Below are positions 1 through 11,470 of a stretch of DNA of 64,000 bases, piece after piece; positions within the stretch are counted from its first letter, which is position 1, and each line of letters opens with the position of its first letter. The notes below the pieces were generated by a model. The model had not been told where the DNA came from, did not search any database, and saw nothing but the letters and a program-made list of their open reading frames with translations. This stretch comes from Cryptomeria japonica. Its lineage: Eukaryota > Streptophyta > Pinopsida > Cupressales > Cupressaceae. Both the position numbers and the translations under genes were made by a program. The stretch lies in the NCBI RefSeq assembly GCF_030272615.1, contig NC_081410.1, forward strand, positions 127,147,140 through 127,211,139, in the 5' to 3' direction.

Positions 1-156
1 TATTCTTCCTTTTCGCTGTCGGTGTTCTGTGTGTCGGTGTAGAGTCTGTCGGTGCCGGTGTCAATGCCTACCAGTATCATATGATTGCAAGGTTGCCATC
101 AATGACAAAATCTTCAATCACCTACAATTTCTCATTGGAGTGTGCATTTGCCAACA
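1..156 (-). repeat. 3' LTR, first 156 bases
   Basis: On the minus strand the LTR starts TGTTGGCAAATGCACACTCC, directly after a polypurine tract. It matches the start of the solo LTR at 37300 (TGTTGGCATTGTACACTC), including a later stretch rich in ACCGACA. The rest lies outside the window. Confidence 0.75.
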
Positions 157-170
157 ATCTCCCCCTTTGG
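157..170 (-). promoter_or_regulatory. Polypurine tract
   Basis: Minus-strand CCAAAGGGGGAGAT lies immediately before the 3' LTR start. This is where plus-strand DNA synthesis of an LTR element is primed. A second purine run (AAAGGGGGAG) lies near 323-332. Confidence 0.7.
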
Positions 171-404
171 AATTGATGGCAACACTAATGAGAAAAATTT
201 CAAGAATGTATCAAAAATTGAAGTCCAAAAATCTTTCCAAAAATTGTGCCAAAAATTTTACCAGATGTGTGCTCCCCCCGAGCAAATGATCTCTACTTCT
301 GGATTTTTCTCATGACACTACTCCCCCTTTGACATCAATGACAAAGGTTGTCATTCGCTATTAGTGAAGTCCTACCTGGATTCTTGTAACCAGTGGGTTA
401 CAAT

Positions 405-1944
405 CTAAAAGATATCTGTCAAAATCAAATTTATACCATTATTGAATGTTTTGTTGTCTTTAATTGCCTCTTGTGTTCTCTGCATTGTACCAGTGAGTAT
501 GTGCATTTTCTCTTCTAGTGTCTTCAATCTAGGAACCAGAGCCTCAGATATTTCTTTTCTCAAAGAAATAAGGTATTCTAGTCTTGGACTAAGTCTGCAT
601 TTCAAGTCCTTTGCTTTATCATTTATTCCCTATTTGTCATTCTCTAGTTTCTTGACTTTCTCTTCTTTCTCTGCAATCTTCTTCTCTATCTCCAAAAATG
701 AATCCGATGCACCTATCAGATTGTCAGCAATATTGTTTATCTTATCTTGTGCTTTGCTGATCTCCTTGTCAAGATCCTATGTTAAGACATTTGTTTTACA
801 AGTATCCCTGTACAGTTTCTTGAAGTCATAAATTATTTCTCCAAGTTCCCATAATAGGGTATCCATTTCTTCCTTGTTCTTCTTCACAATATCCTCAAAG
901 AATTTCTCTTTTTCTTTTGTCATTCTTTCCTTAAATGTATCCTCATTTATTTGATCAACCGTCAATATGTTGTCGGTGATGAACTAAGCCAATGTGTCTA
1001 GTTGACCTAAAGAATCCTTATTATCAATAATGCATTTCAGTGCTATCAATTTAAGAATTGGAATTGTATCATCAATAGCCTTATAGGCTTGTGCATTGCA
1101 TTCTATGATATTCTTTATTGAATCTAACAGGACCACTGTTACATTTGTAGGTCTGAATTCTATCATAGAAGTACCAGATGTTTGTCCAACAATCTTCACA
1201 ATAGCCATGCTACCGGTTGTGGTAATTACCTTGCTTGATTCGACCTCTGGTAAGTCAGTCTATGTTTGCATTTCTATAAGTAGGGGTTTGGGCTTTTCAG
1301 TTTGTGTCGGTGGCACTGTTTCAGTCTAAACTTGAGCCTCAACCTGTACTTGTTCTGCTTTCTCCTTTTTTGTCTCAGAAGGTTTCTCTGAGCTTTCAAC
1401 TGCCGGTTTCTCAGATGTCATCTCAATTTGTACCTCTGAACTTTCCTTTGCTAGTTCTTCAGATGGTTTTTTTTTTGTATCTACCGATTTCTCAATGGTA
1501 TCCTCTGTCGGTTGCTCTGCCTGTGTAGGTTTTTCTATGTTTATCTCAACCTCTACAGCCAGTGACTCAGTAGTCACATTTTTCTCCTTATCCTTAGTGG
1601 TTTCTCTGTCAACCACAACATTAACTTCTTGTGTGTCTACATTTACCGTATACAAAATTTCAGATTTAGGATTTGTATCCTCTACCAGAGTCTCCATACT
1701 CTATGTGGTCGATTGATTGTCAGCAGTGTCTACCGGTGGAGTATTTGAAAGAGGTGGGGGCACATTATCAGTTATTTTTCAGGCTTGGTGGTCCACCTAC
1801 CTTACCTTTCCCCTTATCTTTGTCCTTTTGATATACTTTGAGAGTCTTTGGCCTAAGTAATTCTTCCTGATTTTCTTTTTCCACAAAGAATATATCCCAT
1901 GCATCTGTTGTTTCCTCAGAGACTTCCTTTACTCTACCTGCCAT
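405..1944 (-). pseudogene. Decayed coiled-coil ORF (second ORF of the pol-less element)
   Basis: From an ATG at 1944 (MAGRVKEVSEETTDAWD) the minus strand reads through a charged region, then an acidic Glu/Thr/Lys-rich stretch (1697-1326) and several helical, coiled-coil-like segments (1208-984, 965-777, 605-405). The pieces are separated by stops and at least one frameshift. I recognise no enzyme motif. It follows the zinc-knuckle ORF by only a few bases and may once have been one polyprotein with it or an independent second ORF. Function unknown; structural role inferred from coiled-coil composition only. Confidence 0.45.
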
Positions 1945-1956
1945 CAATGTTAAATG

Positions 1957-4597
1957 TCAGTGAGCAGTGGAAAATACTGTCCAGTTTGCTTCACTGATTA
2001 GTTTGTCTATTTCATCAGTTGAGTTGACTAGATGTATTGAAAGTAATTTTTCAATCTTAATTTTCTTGTCCAACTCAACAATGGCTAACCTTCTAGCTTC
2101 AAGTCTCCTATACAGATCATTTGGAGTTTCATTGACAACTTCCATTAAAAATTTCCTGTATATATCTAAGTGTAGAATTACACTGTTCTCCATGCTTTCC
2201 TTATCATCAACTGATAGTGTATTGTATATTTTGTTGATGTTCTTCAGCTTACCATCCTCTGTAATTTCGCTAAGAAGTTTGTCTAGAGGAGCAATAGTCT
2301 GTTTCAACTTCTTCTTCTTAGGAGTCATTTTCTTTACTGGAGGCCTTACTGCCTGTTGTTTTTGTCTTGTTCTTTTTGGTGTAGGAGAGGGTGCCAGTGT
2401 GGGTTTTCTTTTCCTTTCAACCCTTTTAAATACAACTGGTATATCACTCTTAGAAGAAGTTCCAACCGATGAAAGATGAGTTTCCAATTGAAGTGCTTCC
2501 AACTCACTTTTAGTTATACCAGATTGTTTCAAAACATCTTCCTTAATTGCCTTTTCTTGTCGGGATCCTTTCCTTACTTTTGCTTCAACTCTCTTAACCC
2601 TTTTTCTTGATTGAATTCCACTTTCTATTGTTCCATCATTTCCAAAAACTTCCTCAGTAGGTTCCTTGGGTGCTTCAAGGAGGGCTTTTGCATAAGTTTC
2701 AATGATATTGTCATCTGTTTCATAGCCCATTTCAGTTACCCAGATAGTTCTAGGGATAACTGCCTCCATCCAAATTTTATTCTGATATTTATCCACAATA
2801 GCTTGTGACAGTCTTACTCTAGTTTTCATTCGAGCCTTCAATGCTTGAAAATGTTCATTTAGGTTTTTCTCCCGGTTCTCTCCCATATTGTTCAATAGAT
2901 CTGACAATTGTTTTCCTATTAGTATGTCAAAGCCAAAATCTCTTGCACCAATACTGGGTACTTGTTTGGTTATGTACAGCATCAAACAAACAAGCAAGTT
3001 TCCAAATATGAATGTTCCTTTTTTATCTCTTTTAATCTTTCCCAGATTGTCTATCAACTCATCTTTAAGCCATTCACATATATCTATCCTTGCATTATCA
3101 TTGACCATATCATAGGCACTTTTGATACATAGGCTAGAAACTGAGTTCAACCTATTTGCATGTGTAGCCTTATAACCTAAGATCATACTGATAAATCTGA
3201 CATTTATATATTTTACATCATTTACCCTTAGAGACCTTTTATCAAATGTTGCACCGGTTAGGTTTATCACTGTGACATTTGAGACCTTTGTTTTGTCAGG
3301 TCTGTTACCGGTAGAGGGTAACCCTGTTATAACTTTTACCGCTTCTTTTGTGATTTTATGAATTGAATCCAACTAGAAAAATTCACCATGAACTCTACTT
3401 AACGCAATCCTTATGATATCCTTGGGAAAATCCGGGACACTAAGGATTTCAGTAAAACCTAGGGTTTCCACTATCTTATGTTTAGGTTTGACATTTCCAG
3501 ACTCATCACAAATCACAGTCTTATAAATATTCTTAATCTCATCATCACCTAGTTCCTTAATATTTTGATCTGACTTTCTGATCCATTGTTTTGAGAATTC
3601 TTTCTTTACCTCTTCAACCTTTTCTTTACCTTTCAAACTGGGACCCTTGTTATTTGCCGGTGATGCCTAATTTCCACAAAATTTAGCAATATGTCCAATC
3701 TTGTTACAGGCATAACAAGTCACATTGTTCTTCTGAATAGCTTTCCCATATCCTATGTCGGTATGTGTTCTGCATTGATTAGATAAGTGTCCAAATCTTC
3801 CACAAACATAACATCTTACATTCATTCTGCAATTTTCTGAATTATGACCAACATTGTTGCATTTAGAACATTGACTGGTGGGTGTATTAGTGTTCTGATA
3901 ATTTCTAGATCTACACTGATTTGCTCTATGACCATACTTGTTACAGTTAAAGAATTTTCCATTAAATTTGTAAGTAGTAGGTTGCCTTGCTGGTTTTCTA
4001 TGATCATGATTGTTTGTAGTACCAGAGCTTTCACCAATTTCAAAGCCAAGGCCATTTGTGTCACCATTAGGTTTCTAATTTTTTAGCATGTCATCAAGTT
4101 CCTCTGAACTTTTCTTGAATTTTTCCTTGTGTTGATTTGCAATAGCCAATTCATTTTCCAAGAATTCCTTCCATCTCATGAGTTCAGTTTTATCATGCTC
4201 TAAGTGAATTAGATCTGTCTTTAGCATATCATTCTCATGATTGAGTCTGAGATTTTCATTAGCAGCATCATTCAGTCTTCTGGTCAAGTCATCTTCATTT
4301 TTCTTTCTATCTTCAATTTCTTTACAAAATCTCATAGTCATATCTTGCATCTCATTCTTCATTGTACTGCTTTCTTGTCTTGGCTTATTTACCAAATCAT
4401 TAAGAGTTTCCTTTTCATCATTCTCATTCTGCATCTTTTCGCAAAGTTCTCTTCTCTTCTTCCTTGCAATAGTAAGATTTTCTTGAAGTTCTTGAATAAT
4501 ATCCTGAGCAGCCTTCAGATCATCTTCAAGTTTGATTCAACTTTTCTACATCATAGTTTGAAAGAGTTGTTCCCAATTGTTTTCTCAAGTTTTCCAT
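1957..4597 (-). pseudogene. Gag-like coiled-coil, four-zinc-knuckle protein with unknown C-terminal domain
   Basis: The start is an ATG at 4597 (MENLRKQLGTTL), 58 bases after the primer site. After an early frameshift near 4540 a single frame runs to 1957 with only three in-frame stops (near 4075, 3668 and 3373). Order: coiled coil (4530-4078); zinc knuckles at about 3965-3690, namely FNCNKYGHRANQC (first Cys replaced by Phe), CSKCNNVGHNSENC, CYVCGRFGHLSNQC and CYACNKIGHIAKFC; a Lys-rich linker; then 471 codons (3372-1957) with a helical globular part and a strongly basic stretch (KKMTPKKKKLKQ) that could bind nucleic acid or act as a nuclear signal. Zinc knuckles bind retroelement RNA in known gag proteins. 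I do not recognise the 471-codon region; a distant relative of plant transposon-associated domains is possible. Confidence 0.65.
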
Positions 4598-4654
4598 TTC
4601 TACCGATGTTAAGATCTTCCTCAAGCTGTTGGGCTTTTGAAAATAGAGGACCAA

Positions 4655-4666
4655 GCTCTGATACCA
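4655..4666 (-). promoter_or_regulatory. Primer-binding site, initiator Met tRNA
   Basis: Minus-strand TGGTATCAGAGC, two bases after the LTR end CCTAACA, is the complement of the 3' end of plant initiator-Met tRNA. It fixes the minus-strand orientation of the element. Confidence 0.85.
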
Positions 4667-4668
4667 AT

Positions 4669-5157
4669 TGTTAGGATTCCCAAAGATACTGAGAGGGGAG
4701 GTGAATTAGTATCTTGTCGATATATAAAATTACTTGACTTAAAACATGAAAAGCATATTAAAACTGTGTACCGGTAAATCAGAAATAAAGCAACAAATAA
4801 GAACAATAACAACAACATGAGAAGGACACCATAACACAGTATTTTAACGAGGAAACCCGGCGTGGGAAAAACCTCGGCGGGATTTGTGACCCACAATATT
4901 CGCTTATTGGCCAATAAGGGAATATTACTTTTACAATAGGGGCCTGCACATGCAGGAAGGCCAAGTGCCTAGAGCTCACTGCTCAATTACAAAAGAAGTC
5001 ACACTGACTTACAAAAATGGATTATACTAATCCAATGTCTTGTACTGCTTCAGATCAACATCTGCTATGCCAGATTTAGTACCGGTTTGAGTTCTTCTAC
5101 ATACATAAACCCTTAACCAATAATTCGCATATTAGGTCTGCATATTTCGCATCCTAT
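4669..5157 (-). repeat. 5' LTR, truncated
   Basis: Matches the last ~460 bases of the solo LTR at 37300-38149 in reverse. Shared landmarks are GTTTTTCCCACGCCGGGTTT, the block around GGCCTTCCTGCATGTGCAGG, and the CTCTCAGTATCTTTGGGA block before the LTR end. The first ~390 bases of the LTR are missing. The exact breakpoint lies between about 5135 and 5160. Confidence 0.75.
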
Positions 5158-6026
5158 CTAAGATTCACCATTCTTTTGTTTAACATTGCATAAATCCAGC
5201 ACTGTTATCTCATTCCTTACATTATAGGAGTATTGTAAAATAAACCTATTCACGAGTTCTTCAAAAGATTTGATTCCAGATGGTAATCTTGAAGACCATT
5301 CCATTGATTGTCCATTTAAACTCCTAGGGAATAGATGCATCAGGTAAGTTTCATCATGTGTAAATTCCATACTCATAGTACAAAACTCCCTAATATGATC
5401 CTGATGATCAGATTTTCCATCGTATTTGTCATATTTAGGCATCTCGCAATGTTGTGGAAATGGTATCATATTCAAAATTTTATCAAAAGGACACGGGCAG
5501 ATATCTTCCAATGAATACTTCTTGGAGCTTTTTTCATTCTGCATATCTTGTATCTGTTCTTGTAGAGTTTGCATTTGTTGAGTGAGATTTAACAACGGAT
5601 TATCCATACGGTTTCTCCTTGTCTCTTCGTAAGTTCTTCTATCACTACACTCTCTTCTTGTGTCATCATGTTCTTTTCTCATCTCTTCATGGTTTTCTTT
5701 ATTTATATCTTCATTATTTGGATCATCTGTGTTTTGAGTATTACTTGTCTCTACATCTTGTTTCAAGTCTTCTATGTTAAAGTCTTGTGGCAATTTAGCT
5801 CCTGATTTCGCCAACATCAAAATATATTTTTCTTTTTGCTTTGCTAATAATTTTCCATTAGTCTATAAAATTTGAAATCTTTCTCAAGGTCTCTAATGGT
5901 GTTATTGACTGCTTCTTCATCAACATCTGTATACCCAAAAGTGTGGAACATTGAATTATCTTCTTGTTCCATTTGTTTTTGTTGTTTTTTGAGTTGTTCG
6001 TATTGAGCTCTAGTCCAAACTAGCAT
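5158..6026 (-). pseudogene. Gag fragment (Retrotrans_gag type)
   Basis: The ATG at 6026 gives MLVWTRAQYEQLKKQQKQ. After a stop and frameshift near 5840 the frame continues through 5820-5158 with ICPCPFDKILNMIPFP, YLMHLFPRSLNGQSMEW and FEELVNRFILQYSYNVRNE. This is the conserved capsid core of Ty3/gypsy gag (the hydrophobic W..L....F...F segment). It ends at KQKNGES where the downstream copia LTR joins. In the related gag at 54147-54662 the same point reads KQKTGEL and continues, so this copy is truncated. Confidence 0.75.
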
Positions 6027-8205
6027 GTGATTGTTTCAAAAATTTTGAAGTTTTCTAAAGACAATTCTATAGGTGATTTTTTGTTTAGGAAGGTATGCTT
6101 TGTTGATTTTACCACTATTGTTTGTTCATTGTGATAAAACATCTATTTGTTGAAAAGCATGTCCTTGCAAAATTTCTTCATCAAATTCTGTCCCGCAACC
6201 ACGTAAATAGTCACAAAAACGGTGTAAGAATGTCCTATGTTTTAATAAGATCTTGCGATTGATATACAAAAATCTTATTCTTTTCTGAGTAGCTTTATAA
6301 CTGGGTTTTATTTTCTTAAGGCGATATTTAAAAGTCATATAAGCATATGATAGTTCACAAGTTTTCTTGATTCCAATATCAGTGCAATTCTAATTTTGAT
6401 ATAACCTAGGTTCAAAATAGGAAAGACATATCCAAGATAATGAACACAAGGTGGATTGATCAATTTTCGAGATAGAGGATTTGATATATCTTAATGAGAA
6501 ACTGACAATGATGTTGATTTTTGCACTTAAGATGTTTGAATCAATAGCGTGTTGAATCTTTTATGCTTATGGAAACCTTTTGAAAATAGGCTGTTGGATT
6601 GGTGACCTAGTCGAACTAGTTTGAAAATGTGTAATAGTTTAAAGACAAATCTACACAAGAAGTGTTTTGATACTGACTTTGAAATTTTGGTTTGATATGC
6701 TTTGTTTTAGATGTGAAAAGGCCTTTGTGCTAACTTTTGTGGTCAAAAGTGCTAACTTATTGGATAAAAGCGCTATTCTGACTATATTTCAAGGATTCTC
6801 TTCAAATTTTCCAACAAGTTGTTGGATTTTTGCTCATTTTTAGATGATGACTTTCTTCAGTTTTTTACCATTCTGAGCATGTTATAGACATAGAAGACAC
6901 AATGTTTGAAAAATAAAATGCACAAGCAAGTACAAATCTTATGGCGGGCTGAGACAATAATTGTTGAATCTCATATGGGGTTCCCCCCAAGGCTACACTA
7001 TTCAAAGAAGATATTTAGATGCTTGACCCTACTGGCTCCACACTTGGCACTCACTTCTCTAGGGCATCCTAGCACCAATTTCCATGAAAACTCCACATGG
7101 AAAACTTTATATCTCTACTAAGAACCATATGTGTGTGAGTCGCTTCAGAGGTCCAACCTCCTACACCAACAATTAGATGGATTTTGGCAACTAGTACAAG
7201 TGGGTTTTAGTAAAGGCTTCCGGTCATGTGGCCATACATGCAACACTTTCAACTCTATAAATACAAAAGGTTTCCAGCCTATAGAGGTTACGCTCCATAG
7301 GGTTTATGGGGAAACATAGTGTTGGTATGAACTTATCAACACATGTTGCCTATCACTTTAGTCACAAACATGATTTATTTAGAGTGGATTAGAAGGACTC
7401 GGTATTAGCCCATTTCCACTTTGGGTCATTCCCCTCTCATTGGCCTCCTCAAGGCAGCTCGGGAAGGTAGGCCCTCTAAAGGTTACACATAAAAAAAAGT
7501 AGGTCTGGTTTTCTGATCACCGTATGACAGTGAGAACATACTTACCTACTACTTCATCAAAGCACGAAAAACAGAAGTTTATTTTAGCCTTCTACAGCCT
7601 ATGTGCAACTACTCCAAAGAAGTCACTCAAAATGCAAGTTGCATGTTGTCAATTTATCCCCTTAGTTAAGTTAAATGAGAAAGATATGATGTGTTACTTT
7701 CCAAAATAAAATTCTTAATTAACTATGTGAGGAAATGCATGAAATTTGCTTAAAAATAATCCTACACATAGACATGTCAGTAGTTTAAAAATTTTAGTTA
7801 TTGGACATTCGGATCTGTAGGAAAATTTTGTCAGTTGCAAATAAAAGCGCTATCCTACCAAATGTGTTTTCTTTCACCTCAAAAGTGCTAACCTAAAGGA
7901 CAAAAGCACTAACCTGCGATACAAAAGTGTTTCTCTGCGGACTAAGAAGCGAGAAATCACTGCCCAAAGCACTAACCAAAATGACACATGCGGTAACTTG
8001 TAGGACAAAAGCGCTGCTCTAAGGATTAAATGTGTGGATTTGCAAACAAAAGCGCTAAGCTAAATGACAAATATGCTAACCTGTAGGACAAAAACGCTAA
8101 CCTATTAAATAAAAGCGTTATCAGAACTCACAAAGGCATGAATCTAGATTACAAATGTGTTAAATTTGTTTTTGCGAGAACTAGACATAATATTAGAAAG
8201 ATAAA
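6027..8205 (-). other. Non-coding leader of Tat-like element with AGCGCTAACCT repeats
   Basis: About 2.2 kb lies between primer site and gag, with no sustained ORF apart from a scrap at 6126-6338 that is conserved in the other Tat element. Roughly 14 degenerate copies of GACAAAAGCGCTAACCT, spaced about 20-25 bases, occupy 7840-8165, with stray copies near 6740-6775. The region 6900-7500 contains low-similarity filler. Confidence 0.55.
7840..8165. repeat. Degenerate short tandem repeat, core ACAAAAGCGCTAACCT
   Basis: Repeated cores include AAAAGCGCTATCCTA, AAAAGTGCTAACCTA, AAAAGCACTAACCTG, AAAAGCGCTGCTCTA, AAAAGCGCTAAGCTA and AAAACGCTAACCTA. The palindrome AGCGCT recurs. The array lies just downstream of the primer site on the RNA of the element. 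Confidence 0.7.
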
Positions 8206-8210
8206 TGTGA

Positions 8211-8235
8211 GGCTCCAGCCCCATGGTGGGCGCCA
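8211..8235 (-). promoter_or_regulatory. Primer-binding site, Lys tRNA
   Basis: On the plus strand 8211-8235 resembles the T-arm and acceptor end of plant tRNA-Lys including CCA (ending CCCATGGTGGGCGCCA), with about 3 differences in 25 by my recall of the tRNA. On the minus strand TGGCGCCCACC follows the LTR end by three bases. Confidence 0.7.
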
Positions 8236-8238
8236 AAA

Positions 8239-9390
8239 TGCGTCAACTTGAATTTCATCATCAGATTACTACCTGCAACATGTTAGTTTCCCAAAATACA
8301 AAGGAAATGCTATAGGAAGTCCAAACTCAACCAATGAAACTACATGAAATTGATATTAAAATAAAAATACTATTTTTACCTTCATGATTTAAGTCTCATT
8401 GTGTCCTAACTCCACTATTCCAAGTTGCAGATGATGTGCTCTCAGACAAGTACTAATAGCTTCCAAGATGTCATATGAAGAATGGATTGACAACTGATAG
8501 TTAACGGATACTATGATATGCAATGCTAAATGAGAAATGCTAAATTGCTTATGCTAAATGAATATGCTAAATTGCTTCAAGATTAAAACTCATAGATGCA
8601 TAAGTTTTCACAAATGGTTAACTTGACAACTCACTTGAAGACTAATTCTTTCTCAACTCAAACTCCCACATTTATAGACTTTGAGAGGATACGATGATGT
8701 GTCCTAAATCAACGGTCATGACTAGATCTGCAAATTTGGATGGTTGTGAGCAAAGGTGAAGGTTGAGAGAAAGGGGGAAGGATAAGACAAGTGTCACTCA
8801 TCTCACCTTGACTGGGTTGTTGACTGAGAGAATCTAGGGATGGTTGGAGAAGATTTAGGCATGAGAGGACAAATGGACTCAATTCCTTCCTAAGATTTAG
8901 GGATGTTGGAGAGAATATAGAAGGAGGTTAAGAAATATGTGTACGTACACAATATTTCATTTATTTTGGAGGTTGAAGATAAGTGGCTAATAAATGTTTA
9001 TTTATTTTAATTTTGTTGAATTAATTTAGCCACATGATGGATGAGTTGGCAAAGGAAAGACGAAATGGAGATGGAAGGTGAGTTGGAAATGAATTAAATA
9101 ATTTAAGAAATCATTTAATAATTGAGACTATAAGATAGAAGAATAACCATTAAATATTATATATTTAATTGATTGAAGAATAAGTAAATATTTGATATTT
9201 AATTAATTGATTAGAAGAAAAGGATAAATGAATTAATTAATAAAATATTTCAATTAAATTAATTAATAGAAAGACATGAAATGAATTAAATAAATTAATC
9301 TTTTCAAATTAACTATTTAATAGAAGAATAATTATTAAATAAATATTAAATATTTATTTAATTGCTCATAGCCATTTTTATGTATATACA
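8239..9390 (-). repeat. 5' LTR of Tat-like element (1152 bp)
   Basis: On the minus strand it begins TGTATATACATAAAAATGGC and ends GTTGACGCA. The start region aligns with the LTR start of the 38528 element (TGTAGTCACATAAATCTG), and both continue into AT-rich AATTAAATAAATATTTAATA sequence. No second LTR of this copy is in the window, so no TSD can be tested. Confidence 0.65.
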
Positions 9391-10006
9391 AGTAGTAAAG
9401 ACCATAATCATTTAAATTGTCTCTTTCAATGTGATCCTTTAATGACAAAAACTCCCCAAAAACTTGAAAGGACAAACATTTTGATTTCATTCATTTTTAT
9501 AGGACTTGTTTATTCTAAGAGGGAAGATTCTCTCTCAACTTCCATCTACTTTATAATTATCCACCACATATTCCATTCATACAAAGATTATCATGAATAT
9601 AGTAGAACAATGTGAACCTTTGTTCTTTTATTATATTATGCAATTTATATTGACTAGAAGTTTTTAGTTTTTATTTCATTGGATATAGTTAGTGAGTGAT
9701 ATTATATTCAACTTTATATTTGATTATTAGTAATAATATTTTATTATTGAATAATGTTGATTTAATAATTAGAAATATGTTTAAAAATATATATATTTTT
9801 TATAAGATTATGTGTTCATTTTAGTTTTTTTTTTCAGTGGATGAAAATTAATAATATTAAATATTTATTACTTTTTATGAAATTGTAGAATCAATTTCTT
9901 TTTATTTACATTTTATTTAAAAATTTAATGATCTTAAAATCATTTTTAAAGAACCCTTTCTTATTAAAGAGAAGTTATATTAACCTAAGTAATAATACGT
10001 AAGTTC
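9391..10006. other. AT-rich spacer, nothing recognised
   Basis: Low-complexity AT-rich sequence with no ORF over 60 codons and no repeat pattern that I can match elsewhere in the window. Confidence 0.5.
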
Positions 10007-10266
10007 TTTTTTTTTTTTGATAGGCAAGAGGTCGAAGCCAAAAATATTTATTAATCATTATTAAAGTTTACATCACTCCACTCGTACGGGCGCCGGTAGG
10101 AAAGAGTGGAGGCGAGAAAACCTTCGGCCTTGCCCGAGACCATAGTCCAAAAAATTTCTACAGCTATTACATATATGAACAAAATTTGAAAATTACAATA
10201 GCATCCCAGGCTGAGGGTGATCAAGTGGGAAGATAATTTCTTTCCCTTACAAGCCCATATTAACAT
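10007..10266 (-). mobile_element. 5'-truncated LINE tail with poly(A)
   Basis: On the minus strand the segment ends in A12 (T12 at 10007-10018 on plus), preceded by TTGGCTTCGACCTCTTGCC and an AATAAATA polyadenylation-like signal. This is the look of a non-LTR element 3' end. Local GC content is higher than the flanks. Target-site duplications are not obvious. A processed pseudogene tail is the alternative. Confidence 0.45.
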
Positions 10267-11470
10267 ATTACAATTATCACTTGTTCTCCTTGTGCCATGT
10301 CTTTGAGTTTGAGCATTGATTACATGTTGTTTATAGCCTTTTTAGCATAGTTGTCTTCTTTTCTTTTGTTAAAGATGGCCTTGCTCCTCCTGCATGGTTA
10401 GTTTTCAAATCACTTTCCAAGATTGTTAGTAACATTTTCTATTTTAGATAATATATTTTATCTTCCATAGTAGGATTATTCCTCAGCCATTTATCTGATT
10501 GGAACTACCATTCCAAGACTTAATAAGAGAAATGTAAATAGAAAATTATAAACAGAGTGTTTTGATTTCCTTCTTTGATGTTTCTAAATTCTTAACCTCA
10601 TTTATCTATAATTATAAAGTAGTAGATATGGCATAATCATAAACAGAGTTTTAGATAATTCCCTTTTTGAACCATGGTCATCCAAAGTTATGAATCACCT
10701 GTTTACATCCTTTTGCTATTGTATCAGGATGCTATCCCTGGTAATGGATGATATCCAGGATACAATAACAAAAGGGGATAAAGGGGATTCTATCATGCCT
10801 GAATCCGTGTCCAGCTAACTCATATAGCCATGTAAAATTTATACTGAGATGGTAATAGAAGTGGGTGAGTTTCATGGCAGAATTTATCCTAAATTCTCAC
10901 CTAGAGTATTTTGCATGCAAGCCACATATTATCCACAGTCTATAGAATGTCAGATAATCATTCATTTATAGATAGCCCAACAACAAGTATAAAATGAGTA
11001 TGTTTTAACAACTGGTAGGACTACTAGATGTTACAATTGTCAAATGTGAATATATACCTATATATGAGTATATCCTATTGCCTATAATCATATATAGGAG
11101 TATATATTCATATTTATGAATATCAAAACAGAGTATGAATATATCGGCCAATTCTCAACATATGTAGAAATATATAAACAGGAACAATCAATAGTAACTA
11201 AAATGACAAGTCCAAGATGCTCTTATGAAGTTTATATAAGTAAAACCATAAAATTAACAGTTAATGCATACTATTTAATTTCTTCTAAACCAGTCATGTT
11301 TATCCTTAAGATATGGCAAGTAATTATCTCTTTTGAAGTCTGTATTTGATCAAAAGCTAACATTGTTCTTCTTAATATAGTATTAAGCTAGAGTACCAAT
11401 CTATGCTGAATATATGGTGACAAGGAAGGAACAAAATTGTCACATCATCTAACCAGGAATGAAAGCCTTC
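10267..11470. other. Unassigned AT-rich sequence
   Basis: No convincing gene. It includes a run of TATATGAGTATAT-like imperfect repeats near 11040-11150. The only ORF (11116-11349) has low-complexity AT-driven composition. Confidence 0.5.

Larger units (their letters stand above)
1..5157 (-). mobile_element. Non-autonomous LTR retrotransposon without pol
   Basis: Read on the minus strand this is LTR, initiator-Met primer site, a 4.5 kb interior, a polypurine tract and the start of a second LTR that leaves the window. The LTRs resemble the solo LTR at 37300-38149: both begin TGTTGGCA, and the other end reads CCTAACA. The interior carries coiled-coil and zinc-knuckle coding sequence, but I find no protease, reverse transcriptase, RNase H or integrase motif in any frame. 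It would need enzymes from a relative, probably a copia element judging by LTR ends and primer site. The 5' LTR is cut at about 5157, where Tat-type gag sequence begins, so this side is a rearrangement and not a clean insertion. Confidence 0.75.
5158..9390 (-). mobile_element. Tat-like Ty3/gypsy element, 5' fragment
   Basis: Minus-strand order is LTR (9390-8239), Lys-type primer site, long non-coding leader, gag (from 6026), then a break at 5158 where a copia-type LTR begins. Gag and leader coding scraps are similar to those of the large element at 38529-57999: leader scraps at 6126-6338 and 55600-55908 share the pattern FLYINRKILLKHR/LFYINRQIFLSHR, and both gag proteins share DETYLMHLF/EDTYLMHLF. 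Protease and polymerase are absent. Confidence 0.7.
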
